From: Melieria omissa | Lineage: Eukaryota; Arthropoda; Insecta; Diptera; Ulidiidae | Direction: 5' to 3' | DNA length: 64,000 bases | Assembly: GCA_963971225.1 (NCBI GenBank) | Contig: OZ020269.1 | Coordinates: forward strand, 87,529,783 to 87,593,782 | Shown here: positions 22,382-32,639 of the stretch, piece after piece | How the letters are laid out: every line of letters starts with the position of its first letter | Numbering within the stretch: the first letter of the stretch is position 1 | Translations under genes and position numbers: made by a program | The notes under the pieces: model-generated | What the model saw: the letters and a program-made list of their open reading frames with translations, nothing else | What the model was told of the DNA's origin: nothing | Databases searched by the model: none

Positions 22382-24013
22382 CCCTCATCCGACGTTCAAA
22401 AAAACTCACACATAACACATACACATAACACATAAGATGTTCGGGTGATATTTCACCCATATGGTACTTTGCATTGTTTTAATGAATTTTTTGACCAATT
22501 ATAATAAAAAATAATTTGTTATCTTTAATCTTTATTATCTTTGTTATCATACAGATAAATAAGTTGACAAATTTTTCTATATTTTTTTGCAATTAGGGCA
22601 ACTAGGTTAGGTTAGGTTATTGTGGCTGTCTCTGTAAGAGACCCACTCGGAGGCATATTATGAGACCCGTTGTGATAAACCACAAATTTCACCCATTTTT
22701 AAATGTGTATGTAATACTGTTTTTCGAACATATGTTACAGCACTCATTTCAATCGGATGGGGAAAGGGGGCAAGGAAGGGCAGTAGTTTACTAAAACATT
22801 GTGTTCACCACAAGTATACTTTTTTCAGGAATTGCAAGCAGAATATGTCTCTCGATCGTTTTTGATACCAAATTAGCTATCTTCCAATAGTTCTTTTACT
22901 TTTTTACGCTCTGATTTTCTGACAAGGTTTGCAAAAATGGCTGTATTGAGATAAGAAGTCAGCATGAAGATTTTCCTTTCGCTTACATTGCTCTACGCAA
23001 AATCTTTAACTTTACTAAACTAAAATCTAAGTCTTCGAGAAAATTTCGCCGAAAATTTCCAGATGGAATCGACAGCGATTAGTTTTTAGCTTGACGGTAT
23101 AGTTAGTGAACAATCAATTGGTCTTAAGTGTCAACTACTGCTTTTGACTTTTGTAAAACGATACAATTTCGGGTAATTTTTTGTCACCCACATATCCTGG
23201 TTATGATGAAAAGTGCTCAAAGATGATGCCCCTTCTTCTTGTTAACTTAGTGTGTCCCTTTCATAGGACGTACATAGCAGTTGTCGCAAAACCCACGTTT
23301 CTCATATATTTCTTATGGGTGTTAACGAGCTTGCTAACATTCTTTATTACAATCGTTACGTTCTTGGCGAATGGTTTTGTCACCGATAGAACGAAAAATT
23401 GGTCTGCCTGTTGTGTAACTCTACAGATTATCAAAAGATTCCCCATTCGACTTATAAACACCACTCAAAATTGAAATACCAAAATTTGCCTGAATATCAC
23501 CAACGCTGATCCATGCACTGCCAAAAACTCGCAAACCTTCAACATTAGTTTTGTCAGTTAATATCTTTAACATTCGTCTTCATTAGCATCTTTTATTACT
23601 GACACACGACTTCAAGCATAACGAGTTATACCAACTTTAGTTGAAATAAAATAATTGGCTCCTACTTTTCCGTTGAGCTCAGGAGGCCCATTGATCCATA
23701 AAAAGGTTTTGCCTATAAAAGCAGTTCAAAACTTTCAATCCACAGACGTAATCTTATGGCATTTTCTGTATGTGTTGCGTTGGATTTCCATTCAATTTGT
23801 ATATGGGTGAAATATCACCCGAACGTCGCCCACGTTACTTTTTTTGTAATCACCGTTATAGTCAAATAATCAATATGTTGTAGATAAATTCTAAAACTTA
23901 TATTGGTTTGCTACAAATACAAGAAACCTTAATCAGTTTGTTAAATATATAGGAAAGTTATAGCATCTCAAAGTTAAAAATGGGTGAAAAATCACCCGAA
24001 CGACGGATTAGGG
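22382..24013 (-). mobile_element. Defective piggyBac-like element (1632 bp)
   Basis: The left end CCCTCATCCGACGTTC and right end GAACGACGGATTAGGG are inverted repeats bounded by TTAA at 22378-22381 and 24014-24017, the diagnostic piggyBac target. Subterminal palindromes GGGTGATATTTCACCC (about 22442) and GGGTGAAATATCACCC (about 23806) are arranged symmetrically. On the minus strand, scattered frames resemble a piggyBac transposase: SILSGVYKSNGESFDNL and TTGRPIFRS match the N-terminal part of the catalytic fold, and NCYVRPMKGTH, with a preceding CDNC, resembles the C-terminal Cys-rich domain. Stops and frameshifts separate them and the catalytic Asp region appears deleted. It is non-autonomous and could only move if supplied with transposase. 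Confidence 0.85.
22610..22683 (+). repeat. Short dispersed repeat, copy 1
   Basis: About 74 bp, GTTAGGTTATTGTGGCTG through TTGTGATAAACCAC. It is related to 32568-32639, 38581-38653 and the reverse complement of 54756-54822, and is nested inside the piggyBac-like element. Confidence 0.8.
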
Positions 24014-24639
24014 TTAAACATTTTGGTTCTATGGGCGGTGCCATGCCTCTCGTCCAATACCCACCCTACTCTCTCTGTCGAAGAGCACGTCGAAATCTTA
24101 AGTATGTGCCAAATATCTTGATGTGTGATTTGCAGTTCCAAAGTTATTGAAAACAAAAGGGTCGCATAAAAAGTACCACGCCCCTTTTCCAATGCCCATA
24201 CAATTTAACCACTTGAACGACATGTCTAAGCCATGATGCTATCTCAAATTTCAATGCTGGCCGACTTATAATTCCGAAGATATTTCACATTAAAAACTTG
24301 GTTTGTATGGGCAGTGCCAGGCCCCCTCGTCCGATACTAACCCCATTCCCCATGTCGAATGGGGAATGGGAATCGTAAGTTTGTGTCAAACCTCTTTAAT
24401 GTGTGATTTGTAGTTCCAAAGTTATTCAAAACATTTTATTTGCTTAAAAAGTGCCACGCCCCCTTGTCCAATGCTTTCCAACTGTCCAACTTTTTCCAGT
24501 GAAACGGCACATCTAAACGGTGCAACGGTGCCGCACCAAATTTTAATGTTGCCCTATCTCTCATTCCGAAGATATTCCATATTAAAAATTTAAGTTGTAT
24601 GGGCGGTGCCACGCCCTCTTGTCAAACACCCACCCAATT

Positions 24640-25610
24640 CCCCCTATCGAATCGCTAAATCGTTTGACACCCATATTGCTGTGACATATATATCATGGCT
24701 GATTTGTTATTATAGTGATCGTGGCGAAAAAGGCGTAATAGGTAGGCGTGGCCATTTAGTATTAATACTGATTTCCCGACATGTATCGCAGCTTCGTATT
24801 GTTGGTTTAGTTGGCGCGGAAAGTGGGCGTGACCGATTTTAGTATAGCCGTTGTTTGCCGCAATGAAACGCTGAATCGTTTGATGCCCATATTGTTATGA
24901 CAAATATACCACGGCTGATTTGTTATTACAGTGGGCGTGGCGAGAAGGCATATCAGGTGGGCGTGATCAATATTATATATCCTATGTTAAAATCAATGAA
25001 ACACGGAATCATTTGATATTAATACTGATTTACCGACATGTACCGTAGCTTCGTTTTGTAAGTGTAGTGGGCGCGGAAAGTGGGCGTGGCCGGTTATATT
25101 ATAACCTATGTTTGCCGCAATGACACGCTGAATCGTCTGATACCCATATTGCTATGACAAATATACCATGGCTGATTTTTGTATTATAGTGGGCGTGGCG
25201 AAAAGGCATATCAGGTGGGCGTGGTTAATCTTATATATCCTATGTTAACATCAATGAAACACGGAATCATTTCATATTAATACTGATTTACCAACATGTA
25301 CCGTAGCTACGTTTTGTTAGTTTAGTGGGCACGGAAAGTGGGCATGGCCGGTTATATTATATCCTATGTTTGCCGCAATGACACGCTGAATCGTTTGATA
25401 CCCTTATTGCCTTACAAAAGCATACAATAGATGAGTTTTGTTACCATAGTGGGCGTAATAAGGGGGCGTGGCGATTCTCATATAGCCTATGTACCATTCC
25501 CACAGATAAAAAAATGTTTGGTGCTTATTTCATCGAAATCGGTTCAGTGGCTTTTGCCTGATTGTGGCTCAAAAAACGTCACACTTGCTTTTATATAATA
25601 GTATAGATTT
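24640..25610. repeat. Tandem array, unit about 258 bp, rich in GTGGGCGTGGC
   Basis: TTTGCCGCAATGA-ACGCTGAATCGT occurs at about 24853, 25110 and 25369 (spacing 257-259 bp), and TATATCCTATGTTAA at about 24977 and 25237. Each unit carries three to four GGGCGTGG/GGGCGCGG boxes. The array ends in TCGAAATCGGTTCAGTGGCT and TATATAATAGTATAGAT, a terminus seen in several insect repeat families. Short frames across it are by-products. Confidence 0.85.
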
Positions 25611-26663
25611 ACAACTATTGACCAAATTTTAAACTATATTTTTTGGGAAAAACAAGCCATATTTTTGAAGTGAAGATCCCAAAATAACTTAGACTACAAC
25701 TTTTCAGCGAATTTAAGTAGTACTCCTTCTATTTTCGCCCCAATTATGTATTTTGCCACGGTGCACAGTGATTCGTTCCATAGACAAAATTCAAAAAATT
25801 TATGGTCTCAGAATTTAACGATTTTCATGTCATTTGAAAGGTAAAACTCCAGCTAAGAAAACTCCAAAAAATCTGTGCAAAAAATTAATTAGTGTCTGTG
25901 CAAAAGCGGCTCAAAGTTGAAACTTTTTTCACAAAAATATGTAAACACATATTTTCGGTTTTTTAGTCTATTGAGTAAAAAATATTTTAAAAATACATCG
26001 TTACGAAGAAGTTGCTTAAACTTTCAATATAGAATAAGAAGTGATGTGGCCTTTTTCGCTTTCAATGTTTTCTCAAAATTTGCAAAGCGTAGGCTTTTAC
26101 TTAACTTTTAATTCAAAATATTTTTCTAAATTAAAAATTTTAAAATTGGCAAAACTTAGAGGAAAATATCTAAAAAGTATGTGAAAGTATGTTCCTGGAT
26201 TTCTTTTTATTTTAAGAAGCATTCTTTCTTTGTCGGATAATGTAATTATATCCTCCGATATCTTCCGATCTCAGAAAATAATTCAATTTGAAAATTGGTC
26301 TAAACACGTATTTTTCAACAAAATTTTTTTAATTTATGCCTAAAAGTATGCAATCAGCACGAAAAATGATAAAATCTGCAAAAACGCAAAACATACATCT
26401 ATTATTATCGTTTTTATTGCAAAACCAGAGGGTCCTAAGACAATTTCTGTTACTCTTTGGAATAATCAATGATGATGTTATCGATTAAATGTAAAATCTA
26501 AAAAATCTAGTCAACACTCTTGGTGCTATAGCTATCCAAAAATGACGAAAATTACAAATGTAAGTCTCAGGCATTGCTAAACTACAACAGTTTAAGAAAA
26601 ACTAAGTGGAGATTTTAATTCAGCAGACCATGTTTAACTAGTATATCAAATTTTATGAAGAAG
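25611..26663. other. AT-rich unassigned sequence
   Basis: No gene was recognised. TATGCCTAAAAGTATGC at about 26336-26352 shares 14 bases with the LTRs and with 15263. Confidence 0.5.
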
Positions 26664-26980
26664 ATGAGGAAGGGATAAGATATGCCCCAAGTCTTATCAA
26701 GCATTCTTCAGATTTTTTGTTGTTGATTTTTTAAATCTTTTTAATTTTTTTATTTTTATTTCTTGCCAGTCCTTGATTTTGGTTGATTTGAAAAGACAAA
26801 TTTTTCCGCGAATTTCAAGGATCTTTTTATAGCTAATTCTCGGCTGAGCACTTTTTTGTGTTTTTGTGCAACTCTTGCTGTTTGGAGTAGGATTTTGTTG
26901 TTGCATCAAAATATTTTTCAATTAGTTTGAAGGTGTTTTGCTTTAGTCTCTCCTCTAAAGTTGGCAGGCCAGCTTCTGGT
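26664..26980 (+). repeat. Left arm of 317-bp inverted repeat
   Basis: Begins ATGAGGAAGGGATAAG and ends CCAGCTTCTGGT. It pairs with 27108-27424. I checked most of the arm by eye and found one mismatch (AAATTTTTCCGCG here against AAATTTATCCGCG in the other arm's complement). Its minus strand is the same sequence as the right arm's plus strand. Confidence 0.93.
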
Positions 26981-27107
26981 GAAAGATATTAAGGAGGAAA
27001 TATAGAAGTTCATATTTCTTTTGGCGCAATTATCGTAAACCGCCACACCGCACAGTGATTCGACTCCATACAACCGCGGGACAAAATTAGAAGGAGTGGT
27101 CCACTGG
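26981..27107. other. Loop between inverted-repeat arms
   Basis: 127 bp of non-palindromic sequence containing CCGCCACACCGCACAGTGAT. A diverged relative, ACGGTGCACAGTGATTCG, lies at about 25758, which suggests the loop belongs to a local repeat. Confidence 0.7.
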
Positions 27108-27424
27108 ACCAGAAGCTGGCCTGCCAACTTTAGAGGAGAGACTAAAGCAAAACACCTTCAAACTAATTGAAAAATATTTTGATGCAACAACAAAATCCTA
27201 CTCCAAACAGCAAGAGTTGCACAAAAACACAAAAAAGTGCTCAGCCGAGAATTAGCTATAAAAAGATCCTTGAAATTCGCGGATAAATTTGTCTTTTCAA
27301 ATCAACCAAAATCAAGGACTGGCAAGAAATAAAAATAAAAAAATTAAAAAGATTTAAAAAATCAACAACAAAAAATCTGAAGAATGCTTGATAAGACTTG
27401 GGGCATATCTTATCCCTTCCTCAT
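27108..27424 (-). repeat. Right arm of 317-bp inverted repeat
   Basis: Begins ACCAGAAGCTGGCCTGCC and ends CTTATCCCTTCCTCAT, the complement of the left arm. Read on the plus strand, one frame stays open for about 55 codons (LPTLEERLKQNTFKLIEKYF and onward to KKCSAEN), so the arm may derive from a coding or transposon sequence that I do not recognise. Confidence 0.93.
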
Positions 27425-28139
27425 GCATTGGTGCTACACAGCTATAGCACAGCCGATATTATAACAACAATAAATAAAAAATTAATAAAAATAAACAAAG
27501 AAGAAGACCACTTAAGGTCTGAATGCTAACTCGAAGCGCTATCGGTTGTCTATTCCTGTTGAGATAACAAAAATACTGTGAAATTTCTTACTGTGTGTAT
27601 TCGTTCTGTTGGCCTTAAAAGTTAAATTTATTAAATAATTTTTTTTTTCATTTTTAAATTTTATTTTTTCTAAATTTTTTCACTATTGAAAATAAACTCG
27701 TCCTGTACAAACACACATATATTTCTTCCCCTGTACAATCAAGATAATTTCCAATAATTGCAACCAAAGTTGAAAAAATTTCAAACTTAAACAATCGATA
27801 ATTGACAATAGATAATTGACAACTAAAACTGTGCACAAAACTAACAAATGTTAAAATTAAATCCAATTCAATAATGCCAAATATGTTTTTTATAATATTT
27901 CATGTTTATTTAACAAGTATTTATAATGAAAAATTAAAATTTAACTGATATCATTGCAAATATAAATAATAATCAACTAACCATCGCTACTTACAATTTA
28001 ATTATACAAAATAATTAAATATTAATTAATATAAATTATGACTTTAATACACTCACTCAAATATTTTAAATTAAAAACCATAAAATTGATTTTTAATTCA
28101 AAGTCAACTTTCAATTTCAAAACAAATAAGTAGCAAATT
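27425..28139. other. Strongly AT-rich spacer
   Basis: TTAATTAA-type low-complexity sequence, with nothing else recognised. Confidence 0.5.
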
Positions 28140-29566
28140 TGACAGTGAGAAAGTAAAAACTAAAAAATCATATCCTATTCATGCGCCATGAAGTATGCAA
28201 AATAATTTCCATACAATGGCGCACAATGTCAAACACAGGAAATGACGTTGCGGCATGGCGACTGCAAACGGAAGCCGCAACTTCAATTTTACTACGTTTT
28301 TCCTGCAGCACAACTGTAAAACGAAAGGAAACAATATACAAAACTGGGTCAAGGATATATTTGTTTTTTTATTTTTATTTATTTATACTTTTTTTCAGAG
28401 GTGGACAATATGTCTGCGGTGTATTTGAATGGCAGTTGAAATAATTCAAATATTCGACAATACTTTTTGCCTTCGTTGGTGTATTTGTTTGTGTATATGT
28501 GTGTGTTGTATGTTTGTTGGTTTGCGACCCAAATATTAAATATTAAACATTTAAAGGTCAATGAGTGTCAGTTGTACACGTTTAGAAATACACAAAATGC
28601 CAACCACAAAACATGGGTAAACGAAAAATATTTAAATAATAAAAACAAATTGTGGTGGAAATGTGAAAAGAGCCAATGAATGAATGGTAGAGATGAAAAA
28701 AAAACGCAATGACAAACATCAGCCGCAGTGGCATAGAATGTTGAATGGTTTAAGCAATGCAGAGAGGGAACTAAGTGGTGAAATCAGTCCATTCAACGGA
28801 GGCAGAGGAATGAGTTGGCGAACAGCGTTGCCAGAGAGGTGATGCTGTGGACTTTTTGTACGATATTGCATTAAAAAATTGCAATTGTAAATAAACTGAG
28901 AAATTTTTAAATGTGTGTGCTGAACTACTTCATTGCATAACATTTAGTTTAGCCTAAAAAATTAGTGATATTGCTTAGGTCAGCGCCGCCAAGAAATTGA
29001 CTAACTAACCCCACAACTCATCATTAATTTGCTCTCATGGCGACAACTCACAAAACCGATCAAAATTAATTGATATTCCTAAGCTTTAACCGGAACATTA
29101 CTAACCCCATTCAGAATGGAGTCATACAGAAAGGGCCTCCACAGTCAAGAATAGATAGAACTGACTGCGAACGATTGACTATCAGTGACTACGGGGAAGG
29201 GTTTTTAGCTCTAAGAGAAGCATAGGCTTTGAGATTTGACCGCCTCCTGAAAAAAAAATACGGTGGTACCAGATCAAACAACAGACAGTAGTGAGGTGGT
29301 CTTAGTGGGTTAAAGTTTCGCAGTCAGACTTTCGATGCTCTCCACCTTTGTAAAATAGCAAAAAACAAAACATACAGAATGAAAGCTTTTACGAAATGGA
29401 CTCAGCACTCCTCCCTAATTGTCTAAATGGGCTGAACTGCGTTATTTCCGTTTGTGAATATTTTCTCCGAGCTTAACACGTTTTTCCAAACTTTCAGGGT
29501 TCTACCACACGAGACTGAAACTTGCTTTTGAGACAAAAAAATACTTATTCAGGAAATTACTTAACT
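28140..29566. other. Unassigned sequence
   Basis: Mostly unique sequence with a TG-rich tract at about 28481-28530. No coding frame with recognisable similarity, no element ends and no RNA gene were seen. Confidence 0.45.
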
Positions 29567-29974
29567 GAGTTGAATGAGTTGAGTTGAGTTGAGTTGAGTT
29601 GAGTTGAGTTGAGTTGAGTTGAGTTGAGTTGAGTTGAGTTGAGTTGACTTGAGTTGAGTTGAGTTGAGTTGAGTTGAGTTGAGTTGAGTTGAGTTGAGTT
29701 GAGTTGAGTTGAGTTGAGTTGAGTTGAGTTGAGTTGAGTTGAGTTGAGTTGAGTTGAGTTGAGTTGAGTTGAGTTGAGTTGAGTTGAGTTGAGTTGAGTT
29801 GAGTTGAGTTGAGTTGAGTTGAGTTGAGTTGAGTTGAGTTGAGTTGAGTTGAGTTGAGTTGAGTTGAGTTGAGTTGAGTTGAGTTGAGTTGAGTTGAGTT
29901 GACTTGAGTTGAGTCGAGTTGAGTTGAGTTGAGTTGAGTTGAGTTGAGTTGAGTTAAGTTGAGTTGAGTTGAAT
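29567..29974. repeat. (GAGTT)n pentanucleotide array, about 80 copies
   Basis: About 405 bp of GAGTT with only isolated changes (GACTT near 29646 and 29902, GTCGA near 29914, GTTAA near 29953). It ends in GAATTAATGATG. The true copy number is uncertain in any assembly. Confidence 0.98.
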
Positions 29975-30322
29975 TAATGATGAATAGTGAAAAAACTTTT
30001 GTGGATTTTTAAAAATTTGTTCTACTAAACGTATTACATATCTCCAACTCTCAGAGTTACTTTAACTCTGTTCGCTTCAACAAGAAACTAAAATTTTGAA
30101 AAACTGCAACCTTACCGATTTGGAAGATTTTCTGTATTCAATAAACTTCTTCGGTTTTTTAACATTTTTTCGGTCAAAATTATCACATGTTGGTAGATAT
30201 GAAACCTGTTAAGGGATCTCAATTAAATTTTATCTAACACGAACTAAAATATTTTTAAAAACATGTTACTTAACTGATTTGAACTAGGAAGAAGAGACTA
30301 TAAGTCACCTTCCCCCCTCTGT
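29975..30322. other. Unassigned AT-rich sequence
   Basis: Nothing was recognised in this stretch. Confidence 0.5.
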
Positions 30323-30577
30323 CTAGACGAAAATGGAAATCCCTTCCTTCTTCAACAACTTGGATAACCTCAGTTCAGCCAACATCAGAGGCTTGCCAGG
30401 GTTTATCCACAAAACAAAGTGGCTTATGTTAGACTTCGACTTCGACTTGCAGTAAGACAAATCACTCTCTTCTTGTGGTATCACAACGGACCCATTTTGA
30501 AGTGTAAGTATGTCTTTCGGTAAAACCGAGGTGTAATCTAACCAAACCGCTCCTTGACACCCAGGATCTATCCAGAT

Positions 30578-31067
30578 CACTCTTGCCAACTTAGTGCTTT
30601 TCGCACTAAATTTAATGCTTTTTGAAAATCAAAACGCGGAAAATATTTAGTTTGGTGCTTGGTGCGTTTTTAGTGATTTTCTTTATTTCAAAGTCACCAA
30701 GACTAATTCATGCTTGGAAAAAACTGTAAGTTGTTTTATTAACTGGTGTGTTATACAACACTATATTTCATTTAACACTGGAATGTTGGACTTGGATATC
30801 ACATGACAACCGAAGTGATCCTCCTCGGTGGAATTGTAACTTAGCTCACGGTTGCTACTGATCTGCAATAGATTTCCTAGTATGGTACACGGAATATTAG
30901 TAGTTCTTCTACACGGAATATTAGTAGTTCTTCTAATATTCCGTGTATATTAGTAGTTCTTCTAATATTCCGTGTACCATCCCCCACCTTTTTTTCTCGT
31001 CAGTGCTTTTTGAGTGGAAAAACGCGCAGTTTTAGTGCTTTCTGAAATAGAAAAGTTGGCAACCGTG
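30578..31067. mobile_element. hAT-type MITE with perfect 8-bp duplication
   Basis: Ends CACTCTTGCCAACTT and (reverse complement of the right end) CACGGTTGCCAACTT. Both flanks are ATCCAGAT (30570-30577 and 31068-31075). The interior carries inverted AGTGCTTTT/AAAGCACTAAA motifs and a palindromic block at 30880-30985. There is no coding capacity. The 8-bp duplication and terminal inverted repeats fit the hAT superfamily, although the usual CAGNG start is CACNG here. Confidence 0.88.
30880..30985. repeat. Compound palindrome inside the MITE
   Basis: ATGGTACACGGAATATTAG and TAATATTCCGTGTACCAT face each other. Between them are further direct and inverted copies of the 24-bp ACACGGAATATTAGTAGTTC module. 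The block can fold into alternative hairpins. Confidence 0.85.
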
Positions 31068-31255
31068 ATCCAGATATATCCGCAATTCGGATAGATTCTT
31101 AACACATTAACAGGGAACACTAAGTCATAGTACAGTAAAATGTTTCGACATGAGAAAAAACCAAACCGTTTTAAACTGGTTTCACAATAAAATAAGATTC
31201 TCCGGGTTTTCATTTTCCAATAAATTTTTCGAGCAACTCACAGAGCATCTGCAAC

Positions 31256-31986
31256 CAGTGTGACCAGATCAGGCGATTTCCTTCTAGATTTATGAGATTT
31301 TTGCCCCCTTCGGAGTTTTTTTTGAGAAAGAATTGTTTAGGAGAAAATTTGGGAGATTTTGATCGCAATACATTTGACATATTTGATGGCACTGAAGCCT
31401 TGAATATTGAAAGCTAAAGTGCCGAATTTACTTTAAATAAATTGTATTATTCAAAGTGTATGAATGAAGGAAGTTTACAAGAGCGAATTTCATGCCGATT
31501 TCAATCTGTATAGGTTTTTTTTGTTCAGTTGTTGCTAAGCTGAAGCTGAATAAAAAAGACTGCAATAAAAAACTAAATATGTTTTTATGAGAAGTTTAAT
31601 TCTTTAGCTCATAATGAAAGAATTATAAAAAAATGTCGGAGATTTTTTAAGTTTTTGTGAGGAAAATTCAGATTTTTAAGATTTAGGAGAAAGCCATTTC
31701 AGGTATCTGGCAGCACTGTATGTAAACCTTAAAGGAATATCAATCTGATCTTTGTCTAAAAGGAAATCAATTATACCAAAAACTTGGTTTATTAACCGAT
31801 TTGAACGAAGCTGAATAAATAAAAAAGCTGCAATAAGAAAAAATAAATATATTTTTATGAGAAGTTCCTTAGTTCATAGTGAAAAAATTATTAAAAATTT
31901 TCTAGGTGATTTTTTAAGTTGTTGGCCTTTTTTCGAGCTTTTCTAAGATTTAGTTTTTCCTCCACTTCAAGTACCTGGCAACACTG
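31256..31986. mobile_element. hAT-type element with partial tandem duplication
   Basis: Starts CAGTGTGACCAGATC and ends ACCTGGCAACACTG. The flanks are both TCTGCAAC (31248-31255 and 31987-31994), a perfect 8-bp duplication. Inside, the element's right end appears once at about 31718 and again at 31986; the sequence between them is a copy of the downstream host flank. This indicates a roughly 268-bp tandem duplication of the right end plus flank after insertion. It is the same family as 62401-63061, 13215-13372 and 17345-17427. No transposase frame was seen. Confidence 0.88.
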
Positions 31987-31999
31987 TCTGCAACCCTTA

Positions 32000-32560
32000 A
32001 AGAAATATCGATCTGATTTTATCTAAAAAGAAATCAAATACTTGGAAAAAATGGTTTATTAACCGATTTGAATGATTTTGTACTATTAGACAAATTTTTT
32101 CAAGTTTTAGTAGTTATTTTTCAAGTAATGTTTATTAATTTTTTTTTTAACTTATCACAAATCTTCAACATCCAATATAAGATACATTGAAAAAAATACT
32201 TAAACGATTTCAACGGTTGAACTTGAACGGTAGTGTTGAACAAAATACAATTTCCCAAAAAAAAAACATTAATTCAATTAATCTTTTATAGCATAGCTTC
32301 AGGTTGCAACTTTCGTTATCCAAAGTTGTGAGGTCTCAGTTTTTATAATTTCAATCAAACGAAAACATAAAATATTGAAGCAAACTTTCGTTCTTTGGCT
32401 TTCAATTTTTCCAGTTGTTATACTAAAGTTATATATTAAAGCATCGATTGCAAGTTAGTGAGTGGTGTGTTTCCTTATAACTTAGGATTTATTTTAAATT
32501 TGAGTTCCTTAAACTTTCATTTCAACTGGTAATTGCACAGAACTAAAACTAAATAAACTA
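32000..32560. other. Unassigned AT-rich sequence
   Basis: The first ~80 bp are the original flank that was duplicated at 31719-31806. Nothing else was recognised. Confidence 0.5.
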
Positions 32561-32567
32561 ATTAATG

Positions 32568-32639
32568 TAGGTTAGGCTATAGTGGCTGCCTCTGTAAGCG
32601 AACACACTCGGATGCCTAAAAAGCCCATTGTGATACTAC
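32568..32639 (+). repeat. Short dispersed repeat, copy 2
   Basis: TAGGTTAGGCTATAGTGGCT through CCCATTGTGATACTAC. Same unit and orientation as copies 1 and 3. Confidence 0.85.

Larger units (their letters stand above)
22040..24640. repeat. Tandem array, unit about 285 bp, with GCCACGCC motifs
   Basis: Landmarks CCGAAGATATTCCACATTAA, GGGCGGTGCCACGCC, GTGTGATTTGCAGTTCCAAA and AAAAAGTGCCACGCCCC recur. CCGAAGATATT occurs at about 22361, 24278 and 24567. The last two are 289 bp apart; the first two are 281 bp apart once the piggyBac element is subtracted, so the element sits inside one unit. The array begins near ACTAGTAGGGCCCTGCGGCT at about 22050. Confidence 0.8.
30323..31213 (-). pseudogene. 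Unrecognised ORF split by a hAT-type MITE
   Basis: On the minus strand a frame opens with ATG at 31213 and reads to RIYPNCGYIWI, where the MITE (30578-31067) interrupts it. After the MITE the same frame resumes with DPGCQGAVWLDYTSVLPKD and runs to a TAG at 30323. MITE plus one 8-bp duplication is 498 bp, a multiple of three, so removing them leaves one uninterrupted frame of about 131 codons. The C-terminal part carries a Ser-Lys run (SKSKS) and a Leu-rich end. No family is recognised, and no splice sites were seen. It could be a decayed host or transposon gene, or a chance frame. Confidence 0.35.

Noticed and set aside
22608..22620. GGTTAGGTTAGGTT as a telomere-type repeat
   Set aside because: There are only two to three units, and it is the start of the short dispersed repeat. 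Flies lack TTAGG telomeres.
24606..24842. 78-codon frame in the GC-box array
   Set aside because: It crosses array units, and other units break the frame.
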